64,000 nucleotides of DNA from Charina bottae (taxonomy: Eukaryota > Chordata > Lepidosauria > Squamata > Charinaidae), in NCBI GenBank assembly GCA_023362775.1, contig JALMGJ010000008.1, positions 16,404,001 to 16,468,000 of the forward strand, read 5' to 3'. The notes beneath the pieces are model-generated. The model was given only the letters and a program-made list of their open reading frames with translations, had not been told where the DNA came from and did not search any database. Shown in pieces: positions 1 to 11,801 of this stretch (positions are counted from its first letter, which is position 1; each line of letters begins with the position of its first letter). A program made the position numbers and the translations under genes.

Positions 1-1330
1 CTCCTTTCCATAGATTTCTTCTCCAAGTAAATTGGTTGATTTGTGCATCATATAAAACAGAAAATTTTTTAGATATAGCAAAGAAGGATGAATTCATAGA
101 AAGAGTCTATAATGTTCAGTACAGTTCTCGTTATAGATATTTCTCACGAACAATGCCGAAAAGATGTGACAAACAGAATAATGACCAAAAAGGGCTATTG
201 TTTGAATTCTATGAAATGTTCAAAATGTATACTGAAGTAAACTTAGCAGTCACTTCCCTTCAACCTACTGTAAGAGAAGAGGACTTAGCTCTGTGTATGA
301 AACTTCTTTTAAATGTATAAGAAGTTAACTCCAATTGTAGGAAGTTAAGTTAATATTAAGAAGCACAGAGAAAGCAGAGTGGCTCGTGGTGCAGCACCTG
401 TATATCATATCCGTAATGGAAAATGATTTATTGGTGGTACGGAAAAGAGTTAAAGATTTCTGTTCACTTTCAATGTTGGGACACTATTTTGATTCACACT
501 AATCACTATTTAGAAAGGCTGCGCAGAGTTTGAAAATTATTCAGAAGATGTCCTTTAGACTTCATGCCAGTGTGAGCATAGATCTTCTCTGATGTTAATT
601 AAAGCAGCCTCTATATTTCCAGCAGTCCGTGCCAGCCTGAAAAAAACGGTGTGGATGCTTTCAGAATTGCATTAACTTTTACTGGTGAGTGAAAACATGG
701 GCGTGAAAACATGGAAAAAACTGGCTGCTTTAGGGAATAACAGTATCTTCCAAATACTGCTTGAAATGTGCAGAGGCCTACTATTTAGTTACAATTAATA
801 ACATTTGTTGATGCGATTTGAATAACATTGTTGGCTTGTATTTGGTATTGTAAACAATTATTTCAATCCTAACTTCAATCACAGATGGGACTAGAATTCA
901 GTGAAGAGAGTTATTTACTTCTGTTTACATCTTCTCTGTAGACCTCTCTATTGATTGTTTTTCCATAGGTTTCCTTATTTAGCCACTGTGACAACTTTTC
1001 CAATTTTTTTAAAAGTAAAAACCAAATCCTAAAATAATAATACTTGAATTATTCATGTCTTTAATATGCTTACTCTACGTAATTCAAAAGGGAATTGCTT
1101 AAAACAGCAGAATTTGTCCTTACTTAGAAAGATATTCAAGCAATGTTGTAACTGCTCACTACATTGTAAATGAAAGTTGGCCATGATAACATTTTGATAA
1201 TTTGCAAATTTTAATGAATAATATGATCCAGTACGTTCCTTTCCTCAACACACATGAAGAAAGAGATTTAAGTAGAAATATAGAAGATATTTTAATTATT
1301 ATTTTTACATCTGAATTATGCCAATCTCTG
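1..1330. other. Unique AT-rich DNA, no supported gene
   Basis: I see no recognisable gene or repeat here. One frame on the + strand stays open from base 3 to 320 and runs off the window edge. Its product (about 106 residues) resembles no family I recognise, and the first in-frame codon usable as a start would be TTG. A run of this length is expected occasionally by chance in 64 kb. Confidence 0.6.
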
Positions 1331-1391
1331 TTTATTTATTTATCTATTCATTTAATTTATATAACCGCCCATCTCCCCCAAAGGGGAACTC
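1331..1391 (-). repeat. CR1/L2-type LINE 3' tail fragment
   Basis: On the minus strand this reads as the conserved LINE end seen elsewhere in the window (8950-8990, 49350-49400): a GGGGGAGATGGGCGGT-like motif followed by an A/T-rich tail. Only the last 60 bases remain. Confidence 0.65.
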
Positions 1392-4300
1392 TTTAATAGA
1401 AGTATAGGTCTCTAAGGTAAAAAAATAGAGTTAAGTTTGTCTATCTCTTACTCAAAATTGCTGTTTCTTTCAATAAGTATTGATATTTCCCTGAGACAAA
1501 TTCAATAAACCATTAATGTACTACTAAACATCAACAATTAGACTCACCAGAGCCAGTAAATCTTATAAGTAACACAGGATACCATAGGAATCTCAATATA
1601 TTTGATGAAACAAACATTAGGAATTTGTCACCATTTTATCCTGGCTTTACTAGGCAAATTTTAGAATTAGAAAGTTCAAAATAGTAATGAAAAAGTTATT
1701 CTAAATTCCAATTTGAATGTAACATTTTCAACTTAAGATATGAATGCTAAAAGCATATATCTTCCCAGATTTACACAAATAACAAAGATTTAGGACAGCA
1801 TTTGCTAAAAGTACTACTTTTCAGTAGCTGTTAACCCACAGACATTTAGCTTTTCATAACAGTAGCATCTGTAATAGGTCAGTCTAATGAAAGCAGAATT
1901 GTGACATAGCAACACAAGCTCTGTCCCTTTTGTACTCATGTTGTAACATTGCATGCACACCCAAAGGGATAGAGATTATGGCATCATGCTGGGTTTTTTT
2001 TCATTTTGTCAAAAGCAGCAGATGCCCATATTTAACAAATAAACCTTTCACCTAGTCTTTCGCCCACTACTTGATATAAATATTCTGTCCTTTCAAAATA
2101 AAAACCATTGATTATTATTCCTATGACCTGCAACAATGAATTAATGTATACATGTCCTCACTGTTTACTTGTTTGTTGAAAAGTACGCAAGTTCATCTAC
2201 TATCAACATATTGATATTATAATTATTTCCGGAAAGTTTGTAAAAAATAAAATTAAACTTTAAAAATTGTATATATTATGAGATTTACTTTGCAGTAGCA
2301 GACTGAAATTTGAATGAAGTAATTTCAAAACATTTTTATTTCAATAGATTTGTTGGAATTCACAGCTAAAATATGAACACAATGTTTGTCATTGTGTAAC
2401 ATTACAGGCATTAAGTAAAGAATATTAACAAATTAGTCAGCAAGGAATTAATTTTCCAGCTTCTATCTTCTTTTTAATGCTAGTGCACATAAGACAGCCA
2501 CCTCACTCCATCAATGTACTGTCAATTCTGAAATCAATAAAGAAAAACATGCTAGAACAATTGAAGCAAAAAATGAGAACAGGGGTCAGTATATGAGAAT
2601 GAAATAGTAAACTGAAATATAGAATTTTAATGTAGGCATATACTATTCATTGAATAAAAATATACAGTATCTGAATTAATTGTCGATATGCTTGAAGAAC
2701 CTCTGCTTTCACGGACAGTATGTTGATAGCCTGTCAATTGTTTCTATTAACTCAAAGGAACAGATAATGTCATTCTGTATTGCTTGTGAATATCACTGAA
2801 ACAATTGGGTGGCTAATGGAACAGGACAGAATGGTTTGGAGTAGCTGAATGCTCCAATTATCTATTTTCCTTTGGGTGGTTTCTCAAGAATATTCTCCAT
2901 ATATTTTTGTCAAATTATGACAACAATAGCAATAAGGATGGTGATGAGTTTAGGACTGTGGGTTACAAATCTGTATTATAATCCTGTACTGGTAGTAACC
3001 CTCAGAGAATTGGTTGCTGATGTAGAGAATTGTACTATAACTCTTTTGACTGATTTAGAATAAGCAAAGGCTGAGTTGCAGGCCTCTTGTTTTATTTGAT
3101 CTGTAGCTCTGGGTTACAACAATCCAGACAATCATCTTTGGGCTGCAAAAAGCCAGATGACTGCTAAATGGCAGCAAACAGATAATAGAAATCACTAGTG
3201 GATTTTTGCAGCCCAGATCTCATAGCCCTAATTTTATATAACTGCCAAACTTGGAAGTGTTTGTTTGATTTGCTAGCAGTGAAAGCAAAATAAAATATTC
3301 TGCTGTGTTTGTTTTTACTCAAAGCAAAAAGAAAACACAACCCAGTGCTTTTCAGTGGCTTCAGTAATCCAACAGAAGTGATTTTTATAGCTTATTTAAC
3401 ATATGTGTGATATTGGGAACAATTAATAGCATAGTTAAAGAGGTTATTTAAATAGTTTCGGTTAACAGAAAATGCATGCTATCTTGTTGAAATCCCTTTA
3501 TCTCAACATCATAAGCACTAATAGTTGTCACCTTGTACTATCGTAATCAGTGACAGCATCTCCTAAAAGGTAATGAGCCATACACAGTGAGAAAGAACTA
3601 ACATTATTCTTACAGTTATATTACTCTCAACAGAAGGCAGATAAGGTGCTGAATTGCCTTAAATATGCTCCGTGTTGATTCATGGAATATGCTTATTTAA
3701 CTTATAATAGTGGAAAAGTAGAAATATCTTTAATTATATAACTGGTTACTATGTTGAATTCTCCCAAGTTGACAGTTCAGAGGTTTATTGAATTGATAAC
3801 CACAAAAGAAAAGAAAAAAAGAAAATAACTTATAGAAAAATGAGCACCTTTTTTAAACTAATCAAAACTAGAAATCATTATACTGTACATTATATTAATA
3901 ACAATCTTGAAATTGCTTAATATGCTTAATACCATTTGGTAGTCTCCACTACTTTGAAGCTGTCCATATTACTTGGGGATGGGATACACGCCTATCAACC
4001 CTTAGTGTTATTAGAATCACTACTTCTTATAAATGTTTTTTATTCAACTAGAATAAGCAACCAAAAAGTATACAAATTTTCACTTAATGTAGAGGATAAG
4101 GAAGATGACCTTGACAGAAATATGCAAGTACCTAGGCAAAAGGGCTAAAACATTTTTAAGGCCTGGGAAACAAGGTAATATTCAGATGTGGCTCAGGCAG
4201 ATGCCTCCCTGATTTACAGAGCTATGACAAGGACAGTGGGAGTAGAGCACAATCAGACTTGTAATTCTGTTATTATAGCCAATCTCAACAAATGTAGTCC

Positions 4301-7300
4301 TAGTCTTACTGTGGAGTTGATTTCCTAATCTGGTCTACCTACTGAGGCTGACAGCCTGCAAAACCATCACAAAGAGAGTGGCATACATGGAATTATTTAA
4401 GACGTTTATATAATAAGTAGGCAGAGCCTATGTGGTTTGGTTATGATTGTTGTTATGACCCTGGATCAATTTCTGTATGTTAAACGTTATGTGTTCTTCT
4501 TCTAGAAATTTGAACTAATCAAGGTATCAAAAATTGTGGATTAAGTGGGAAGTGGCATGAGCTTGGCTAAAAGAATTGTTCAGCACTGGCAGGAAAAATC
4601 TATACTATATTTACAACAATTGCTTATTGATATGTATTATTTGTTAACATTACAGTTTTTGTTTTACAGAGGATCAAGGAAGAATGCTTTAGAGCAAACT
4701 GTCAACTTTTTAAAAGTTGTTCTTCATAATATTATTTTCAAGCCTTCTTTTCCTTATCCTTTTTTTAATGAAATGTTTATATATTTGAAGATCATATAGA
4801 TTCTTCTATGTCCTTCTGTGCATTTGTATTTTTTATTTGTTGGTTTGTTGATTAGTTTAGCAAATAAAAAAATAAAAAACTATCAGAACAGTAGATTGAA
4901 CCAATGGTGAATGGGGTCAAAGTTTGGTACAGCCTAGTAAAGTTTTAATAAGCAGCAATATAACAAGATATTGCTGGCTCAGAACAAGATAGAAAAACTA
5001 ATGTTTAGAATTTATTCTAATTTTTCAAATGGGGGGGGGGGAGGAATTACAATCCTGCTGGTGATATATAATTTCATACTACCTGTAGGGATTAGGGGTG
5101 CAAGTTATCCATTAAAATACTCTAAAAATCCTGATGCCTTCTAGCTCGTTGGACAAATATATTCATAATTCCCAACCATCCTGGCCAAAGATGAAGTTCA
5201 GCTAAATTGTAATATCAGGGTATAATGGGGTCTTGAAATTGAGTTCCACATAATCTGTGGTATGTGTTGAAATAGAAGGCCTTTGTTTTAAATTATTGAA
5301 AATCAGTGATTGATGAAAACACTTGCATCCTAATCCAGAAATTATTTTTATTTGAAGGAACTTCCATTGAGTTCCTATATGTAAGAATTTTCCTATTTAT
5401 TACATCAAGAGTATGAATAAAAGAATAGACATCTGTAGCATGCATTCTGTAGAAATTAATGGATACATCACAGATAGGAGCACCAACAACACTCCGGAAA
5501 AGGGAATAAGAATGAAATATTTCTTAAGCTACTGCCTTTTTTTATTTTTCCATGTTTCAGCATTTATTTTAAAATGTGACTAATAAAATAAAATATAATC
5601 TTAATGTGGGGCTTTTTAATGTGATGTGATGAACATGCTGGTATTGTATTGTTCCTTGTGTATGTCTAACTGCTCTTACTTTTTAAAATTCTCTCTGTTT
5701 TTAAATAAAACATATTTAACTACTCCCCACTCACTTAACTCCCTTGTATTTATTATGTTTAAAACAATATTGCATGTATTAAATTGCATTGATTAACTTG
5801 ATTTGTTGACAAAAGTGTTCCATTTGGTTTCCCCTGTAGTTTGACTTTAATTGTATCTATTGACTGTGACTGATAACCACTCAGTAAACTTTGCTCCTCT
5901 GTTTCAATGCTCAGGCTTATATTAGAGTATATTTTTACATTTTCTTGCAACTTTACAATTAGATGTCCTTTTGAACAAAGCATTTCAGACAGTAATCACA
6001 TTAGATGGATCCATGGCTACCAGCTCTGCAAAATTAAATTTTCAAGATTAATGGATTTATTGTTACTTGAAATGTCCACGGTCTCATTTAGTCAATTTCA
6101 ATACTGTACTGCTTTGTTCCATTAGAGATATAAATAGTTTTAAATTGTTTTAATCATATGGCTTTGAAATTAGACATTTTTCTGTATTAAAAATTTGATA
6201 CCATAAAGAATCAAAGGCACAGCAAAACAGCAATTACAATTTAGGAGCTCCTTTTTTATAAATTGTTGTTCTAATACATCTAATTACAGACTATTTGGCA
6301 TAGGCCTTGCAAGTTGGAATAATTTTTCTTTTAGATCACCAGTCTATAGGTTAGAAAAATACATTAAAAATGAGCTGGAGGGATTTACAAGGTGTCAGGA
6401 GTATCAGTCAACTTTCACAAATCACATATGATGTTGTTCCATACTCCCCTTAAAATTCAAAAGGAGATATCTAGAAAGGTTGGTATCCCTATAGCACATA
6501 AACGTTAGAATATTTAGAGATCAGTATTATCAAAACTTTAAGTAAACCTTTAATTAATAATAATAGTTCAAAATGGGGGGAAAAACTAAATAAGAAAATG
6601 GAAAGGTGGTCTAAAAATACCTTAATATTTTAGGATGAATTGAAGTGGTTAAAATGAAAATCCTTTCAACACTTAATTTTTTATTCTAATGCCTACCCAT
6701 GGAAATTCCAGAATGGGTATCAAGACATTGGCCAAACAAAACAAAACCCAGACAGCTTTTGCTTTCATGCAAAAAAGGTTTTATATATAGACCTAAGAAA
6801 CAGGGAGGCTGGGGAATAACAAAAATAAAATTATAAGATGAGTAGTTAGGGCATACCAAGTTAGGGAAAGATTGCCAAGGAAAAAAATCTATGTGGTCAC
6901 TATGAGTTGACAGTGACTTGATGGCACGTAATCAAGTTAGGGTATATAATTCCATTCATTTTGGAAGACCTATCTAAAGAGTGGATCCAAACAGAACTTA
7001 TATCAGACCCAGATATTTTCATAAATTTATGGTTTCCCATTAAAACATTTTTGTAAAATAAATTGATTACTTTATTGAAATAATGCTTCACATTTGGAAA
7101 CATAAACATAGCCTTGATAAAGGACATATTCCCTCTAACATCTTTATAATTTACACAGAGCAGGATAATCAGAATGGTCTCTCTCTCAAAAAAAAAAAAA
7201 CTTCTGAGAAGTAGTAACATTTGCATAATAAAATATTTTTATACTAACATGGAATCTCTCAATAAAGAACATATAGAACAATGACTAGGTGACCAGTTAC

Positions 7301-7399
7301 ATGGTTTTTCCTGTACCAACTTAAAAATAGTAGGTAATAAGGATGTTAGAGCTTCTGCAATTTGTTGTTTTACTGCTTTTGAAAAATTAATATTTAACT
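1392..7399. other. Long unique stretch, no gene recognised
   Basis: Six kilobases of AT-rich DNA without an identifiable repeat family. All open frames are short and give no recognisable protein. A G11 run lies at 5031-5041. The segment 3060-3310 is less AT-rich and free of simple repeats, so it could be a conserved noncoding element, but the single sequence gives no evidence of constraint. Confidence 0.5.
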
Positions 7400-7410
7400 A
7401 ATTGGAATAA

Positions 7411-7745
7411 GGGGTGTGGTGGCTCAGTGGGTAAGACACCAGGCTTGTTGACTGGAAGATCGCAAGTTCGGTGGTTCAAATCCCTAGCCCCGTGTGACGG
7501 AGTGTGCTCCTGCACTAGCCCCAGCTCTTGCCAACCTAGCAATTCGAAAGTATGCAAATGCAAGTAGATTAATAGGTACCACTTCGGTGGGTAGGTAACA
7601 GCATTCCGCATCCATCATGCTGGCCACATGACTGTGGAAGCATCTTCGGACAATGCTGGCTCTTTGGCTAACAAACGGAGATGAGCACCAGCCCTTAGAG
7701 TCAGACACCACTGCACAAATGTGCGGGGGGACCCTTTACCTTTTA
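7411..7745 (+). mobile_element. Full-length tRNA-derived SINE (Sauria-SINE type)
   Basis: A complete 335-bp SINE. The 5' end is tRNA-like, with an A-box-like TGGCTCAGTGGG at about 7419 and a B-box-like GGTTCAAATCC at about 7472, as in polymerase III promoters. The 3' half carries the unit shared by all copies here (GCATCTTCGGACAA, GAGATGAGCACCAG) and ends in ACCCTTTACCTTTT. An 11-bp target-site duplication, AATTGGAATAA, flanks it at 7400-7410 and 7746-7756, marking a complete, fairly recent insertion. Such SINEs are mobilised by a LINE sharing their 3' end, here BovB-like. It has no coding capacity. Confidence 0.88.
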
Positions 7746-7836
7746 AATTGGAATAATCAAAAGGAACATTGTCAGAAATTTATAGGTTATTATTGCAGTT
7801 AGAAATATAAGATCCATTCCTTGGTTTTAAGAAGCT

Positions 7837-7838
7837 TG

Positions 7839-7882
<44 letters not shown>

Positions 7883-7884
7883 CC
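7837..7884. repeat. (TGCC)12 microsatellite
   Basis: Twelve uninterrupted copies of TGCC. Confidence 0.95.
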
Positions 7885-7914
7885 ATCAAGTAGATGTTGG
7901 TACTTAGCTACCTC

Positions 7915-8280
7915 ATAGATAGACTTTTTTACTTGACGATCTATCCCTGACCTGGTTCTTCAGATCTTCCAACATTGCACCTCTTCTCTTTCCTTCCACC
8001 TTTTAATGCCTTCTCTAGAGTCCCAGGTCTTTGGATAATGTGTCCAAATTATGATAATTTGAATGTGGTAATTTGTACTTTGAGTGAGAACTCTTGAGTT
8101 GATTTGTTTGTTGATCGATTTGCTTGTTATTTGGCTATCCATGGTATTCTCAGGATTTTTCTCCAACACCAAATTTCAAAAGCATCAATACTCTTTCTAT
8201 TTTACTCAAAGTCCAACTTTCACCTCCATAGAGTGTCACAGGGAATACCTTTGCCTGAACTATTCTGATCTTTGTGGGTA
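7915..8280 (-). mobile_element. RTE-clade LINE, C-terminal fragment (part 1 of split copy)
   Basis: The minus strand encodes a decayed C-terminal segment of RTE reverse transcriptase. It aligns by eye with the BovB copy at 37.9-38.1 kb: the stretch corresponding to KVRIVKAMVFPIVTYG reads as TKIRIVQAKVFPVTLYG, followed by a degraded ESWT block. Frameshifts and stops are present. The RT core of apparently the same copy resumes at 9208, so the L2-type LINE at 8281-9207 probably split it. Confidence 0.65.
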
Positions 8281-8990
8281 CAGACACATCACGGCATCTT
8301 TGCGCAACTTCACGTGCCAGTTACACCCTTTCCTGGATCAGGATGCCCTCCATACAGTCACTCATCTCCCATATAGACTATTGCAATGCACTCTACATGG
8401 GGCTACCCTTGAGGAGTATCCGGAAGCTTCAACTGGTCCAGAATGCAGCTGTGCACGCAGTTATTGGTGCCCCAAGATTGGCACATGTGACACCTCTGCT
8501 GCACCGGCTGCACTGGGTACCAGTATGCTTTAAAGCCCTACATGGTATGGGACCAGGCTACCTGAGGGACCATCTCATCCCCATAACATCGAACCGTCCC
8601 ACTTGGTTATGCAGAGAGGGCATGCTGTGGACCCCATCAGCGAGGGAATTTCACCTGGCAGGGTCTAGAAGGCATGCCTTCTCTGCAGTGGTGCTCACCC
8701 ATTGGATCATTCTACCCCCGGAAGTGAGGCAGGCCCCATCGTTCTCGGCCTTCAGGAAGAACTTAAAGACCTGGTTCTGCCGCCTCGCCTGGGAGGGGAG
8801 GAGTAACAGTTCCTCCTGGGGATGGCTGGTGCCATAGAGCCCTTTTAATCACAAGTTTGTCACCTCTTGGATTTTATATTTATTGTATATTATTTTAATT
8901 ATTTATATTATGATGATGTTATTACATGTTATTTTAATTGGTTTTTTTTTGTAAACCGCCCAGAGTCCCCTTTGGGGGAGATGGGGCAGT
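8281..8990 (+). mobile_element. 5'-truncated L2/CR1-group LINE, 3' end
   Basis: The 3' portion of a Jockey-superfamily LINE on the plus strand, starting inside the ORF and running through the stop codon at about 8835 into the 3' UTR. The end has the conserved GTAAACCGCCCAGAG and GGGGGAGATGGGG motifs and then an unusually long hexanucleotide tail. It sits between two parts of an antisense RTE copy and so is probably the younger element. I see no clear target-site duplication. Confidence 0.8.
8290..8837 (+). pseudogene. L2/CR1-group reverse transcriptase C-terminal remnant
   Basis: An open frame covering the last 180 or so residues of the LINE polyprotein. Recognisable blocks in order are DYCNALYMGLPL, RKLQLVQNAAVHAVIGAPRL, HVTPLLHRLHW, ALHGMGPGYLRDHL and a C-terminal region with LPPEVRQAP. 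These lie downstream of the polymerase catalytic motifs, so the fragment has no enzymatic core. The same blocks occur, more decayed, at 15651-15854 and on the minus strand at 59096-59300. The absence of stops over this length suggests a moderately young copy. Confidence 0.8.
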
Positions 8991-9207
8991 AATATAAATA
9001 TAAATATAAATATAAATATAAATATAAATATAAATATAAATATAAATATAAATATAAATATAAATAATATAAATAATATAAATATAAATAATATAAATAT
9101 AAATAATATAAATATAAATATAAATAATATAAATATAAATATTAATATAAATATAAACATTAATATAAATATAAATATTAATATAAAAATATAAATATAA
9201 ATATATC
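8991..9207 (+). repeat. (TAAATA)n hexanucleotide tail of the LINE
   Basis: About 215 bp of TAAATA-type repeats, regular for the first 75 bp and then interrupted by TAAATAATA and ATTAATA variants. It continues directly from the L2/CR1 3' end, so it is an expanded LINE tail rather than an independent microsatellite. Long open frames across it are composition artefacts. Confidence 0.9.
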
Positions 9208-10149
9208 TTTTCCAAGGCTTTCATGGCTAGTCTAGTCTACCAAGTGCTAGTCTGTGGCATATTTCATGACTGTTTGTTTCTTTACTGATGATGGTTAATC
9301 TTAAAAGGCAGAAGCTGCCTACCATTTTAATTCATTGTCAGTTCTCAGGCTGGTTGTTCTGTTGTTATTAATTTGGTTTTCTTTATATTTAATTTTAGTC
9401 CCATTTTTTCACTGGCTCCTTGACTTTTATTGCTAGAGCTTGCAGATCCTTTGCATTTTCAGCTGTCAGAGTAGCATCATGAGAATAGCACAAGATTAAT
9501 ATTTCTTCTTTGAATTTTAAAACCACACTCATATATTTCCAATCCAGCTTTCCTTAATATAGATTAAATATATAGATTAAATAAATAAAAGCCACATGTT
9601 CTGTGGCTTCCTGACTTGTATATAGGTTTCACGTGATAATAATTAGGTATTCTAAGATTCCCACTTTTCTAAGCACATTGCATGGATTGATGTGATTTAC
9701 ACCATCAAAGGCCTTTCTATAATCAATTAAGTACATACTGACTTATTTTTTTGTATTCTTTAGCTTTCTCCATTATCCAGCATGGATCAGCAATAATGTC
9801 TCATGTTCCTCAGCTTCTTTTTCATTTCTTGAGTAGTAAACAGTGTGATCTTCTAACTGAAAGTGTCCAATCCCAGTCTATCTCAATTCACTGATGAACA
9901 TGTCAATTTGTAGTTATTTCATTTCATCTTTCACTGTGTAGATCTTTCCCTTGTTCATGTTTTTTATATTCCATGTTCCCACTGTAATTCTGTCTTTGCA
10001 AGCTTTGGATTTTCTTTTCCTGTATGGCAACATCAGTATGGCAACTAGATATCCCAAAGGATTTAAACTAGCCACTTCATAAACACCATTAGTACTCCAA
10101 AAGATCCTCAGGTGTTCCTCAGTAGCATATTGTTTCTTAGATGTTTATA
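9208..10149 (-). mobile_element. RTE-clade LINE, reverse transcriptase fragment (part 2)
   Basis: The minus strand encodes a decayed RTE reverse transcriptase. A block near 9720 reads YLIDYRKAFDGVNH, matching the RT palm motif with its catalytic aspartate, and a block near 9220 reads AMKALEKI, as in the related copy at 47.5 kb. Stops and frameshifts are numerous. At its left edge the frame breaks at the L2-type insertion. The right edge abuts an R4-type LINE around 10150, and the exact junction is uncertain. Confidence 0.7.
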
Positions 10150-10997
10150 CTGATATCATCACCGCCGTCTTCTGGTCCTTGTCTACTACCACAATGTCTG
10201 GTTGATTGGCCAGTACCTGTCTGTCTGGATCTGGAAGTCCCACAGGATCTTAGCCCTGTCATTCTCCATGACCTTCTGTAGAATCTCCCATCTGGACTTG
10301 GGAGAGTCTAGCCCATACGCTGTGCAGATGTTCCTGTACACAATGCCAGCTACTTGGTTGTGCCGTTCAGTGTATGCTGTTCCTATCTGCATCTTACACC
10401 CTGCCACTATGTGTTGGACTGTCTCTGAGGCCTCTCTGCACAGTCTGCACCTTGAGTCCTATCTAGTGTGGTAGAATCCTGCTTCTATGAATCGGGTGCT
10501 TAGTGCCTGTGCTGCTATGATCAGTGCCTCAATGCTGTCTTTTAGTCCAGCCCTTTCCAGCCACAGGTAGGATTTCCCAATGTCAGCCACCTCAGCTATC
10601 TGTCATTGGTACATCCCATGCAGGGTCTTGTCTTGCCATGGCACTTCCCCTGCTTGATCTTTTTTCCATGTCTGCTGCTGCTTCAGGCATTCTATCAGCA
10701 GCTCATCTTTAGGTGCCATCTTACTGATGTACTCCTGAATGCTCTGGGTCTCATCCAGGACAGTGGCTTTGACACTCACCAGACCCTGCCCGCCCTCTTT
10801 CCAGCTGTTGTACAATCTCTGGGTGTTAGACTTCAGACGAAAGCCTCCATACATTGTGAGGAGCTTCCGGGTCTTCACATCAGCAGCCTCCATGTCCTCC
10901 TTTGGCCAGCTCACTATATCGGCAGGGTATCTGATGACTGGCAGGGCATACGTGTTAATGGCATGGATCTTGTTCTTTATTTATTTTATTTATTTAT

Positions 10998-11033
<36 letters not shown>

Positions 11034-11700
11034 ATCTTGTTCTTCCCATTGATCTGGCTCTTCAGGACCTGTCTTATCTTTTGGTGGTACTTGGATGTTG
11101 CTGTCCTCCTTGCCTCCTCATCGTGGTTCCCATGTGACTGTGGGATACCAAGGTACTTGTAGCTCATCTGTATGTCTGCTATGTGGCCTGCTGGTAGTTC
11201 CACCCCATCCCTCTCTTTACTACCATCTGGCCACACTTCTCTAGTCTGAATGACATCCCAATGTCCTCACTGTTGATCCGTGTCAGGTGGGTCAGCGCGT
11301 CGATGTCTTGTTCACTCTTAGCATACAGCTTGATGTCATCCATGTAGAGGAGGTGGCTGATGGTGGTTCCACTATTGAACTTGTATCCATATCCAGTCCT
11401 TGTGATGATCTGGCTGAGGGGGTTCTAGCCCATGCAGAACAGCAGTGGGGACAGTGCATCACCTTGGTATATGCTGCACTTGATGGCCACTTATGCGAGC
11501 TGTCTTGAGTTGACTTCCGGTGTTGTGTTCCACAGTCCCATTGAGTTCTTGAGGAAGGTCCTTAGTGTCCTGTTGACTTTGTATAGTGCCAGGCATTCAC
11601 AGATCCATGTGTGCGGCATTGAGTCATAGGCTTTCCTGTAGTCAATCCAGGGTGTGCTCAGATTGGCCTTTTTAGACATTAAGTCTCACAGAACTGCTCT
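10150..11700 (-). mobile_element. R4-clade LINE, copy 1 (lacks its 3' end)
   Basis: An antisense R4-type LINE that can be followed almost base for base against the copy at 42.4-43.9 kb. The right end (11700) is the 5'-most part and contains RT; the left end stops inside the C-terminal endonuclease. About 340 bp present in the other copy, including the end of the ORF and the 3' UTR, are absent. That is unusual for target-primed insertion, which normally preserves the 3' end, so later deletion or rearrangement at the junction with the RTE is likely. Fragments such as MYGGFRLKSNTQRLYNSWKE and YRNICTAYGLDSPKSRWEIL are readable on the minus strand, with frameshifts between. Confidence 0.82.
10978..11033. 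mobile_element. 56-bp A/T tetranucleotide insertion with target-site duplication
   Basis: A block of TTTA repeats turning into TAAA repeats, so nearly self-complementary, interrupts the R4 LINE. The 11-bp ATCTTGTTCTT occurs on both sides (10967-10977 and 11034-11044). The sister R4 copy has it once, uninterrupted, near 43232, which shows the empty site. No other element sequence is present inside. Confidence 0.82.
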
Positions 11701-11744
11701 ATGACTCGGATGACTACTCTATCTAAGATAAATAACTATCTAAG

Positions 11745-11761
11745 ATGATAGATAGATAGAT

Positions 11762-11796
<35 letters not shown>

Positions 11797-11801
11797 GATA
11801 G
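11745..11801. repeat. (GATA)n microsatellite
   Basis: About a dozen GATA units with two GATGATA interruptions, just beyond the 5' break of R4 copy 1. Confidence 0.92.

Noticed and set aside
36..320. Open frame running in from the window edge, possibly a truncated exon
   Set aside because: No recognisable motif, no acceptor/donor context that can be judged, and a length compatible with chance in AT-rich DNA.
7419..7490. Possible genuine tRNA gene
   Set aside because: The A- and B-box-like motifs belong to the 5' part of a SINE with a target duplication and homologues at 44751 and 63113; no intact cloverleaf is needed to explain it.
7837..7884. CRISPR-like regular array
   Set aside because: A simple TGCC microsatellite in a vertebrate genome, with no spacers.
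8903..9224. Ile/Phe/Tyr-rich frames of 85-96 codons
   Set aside because: Translation of the TAAATA repeat; no protein.
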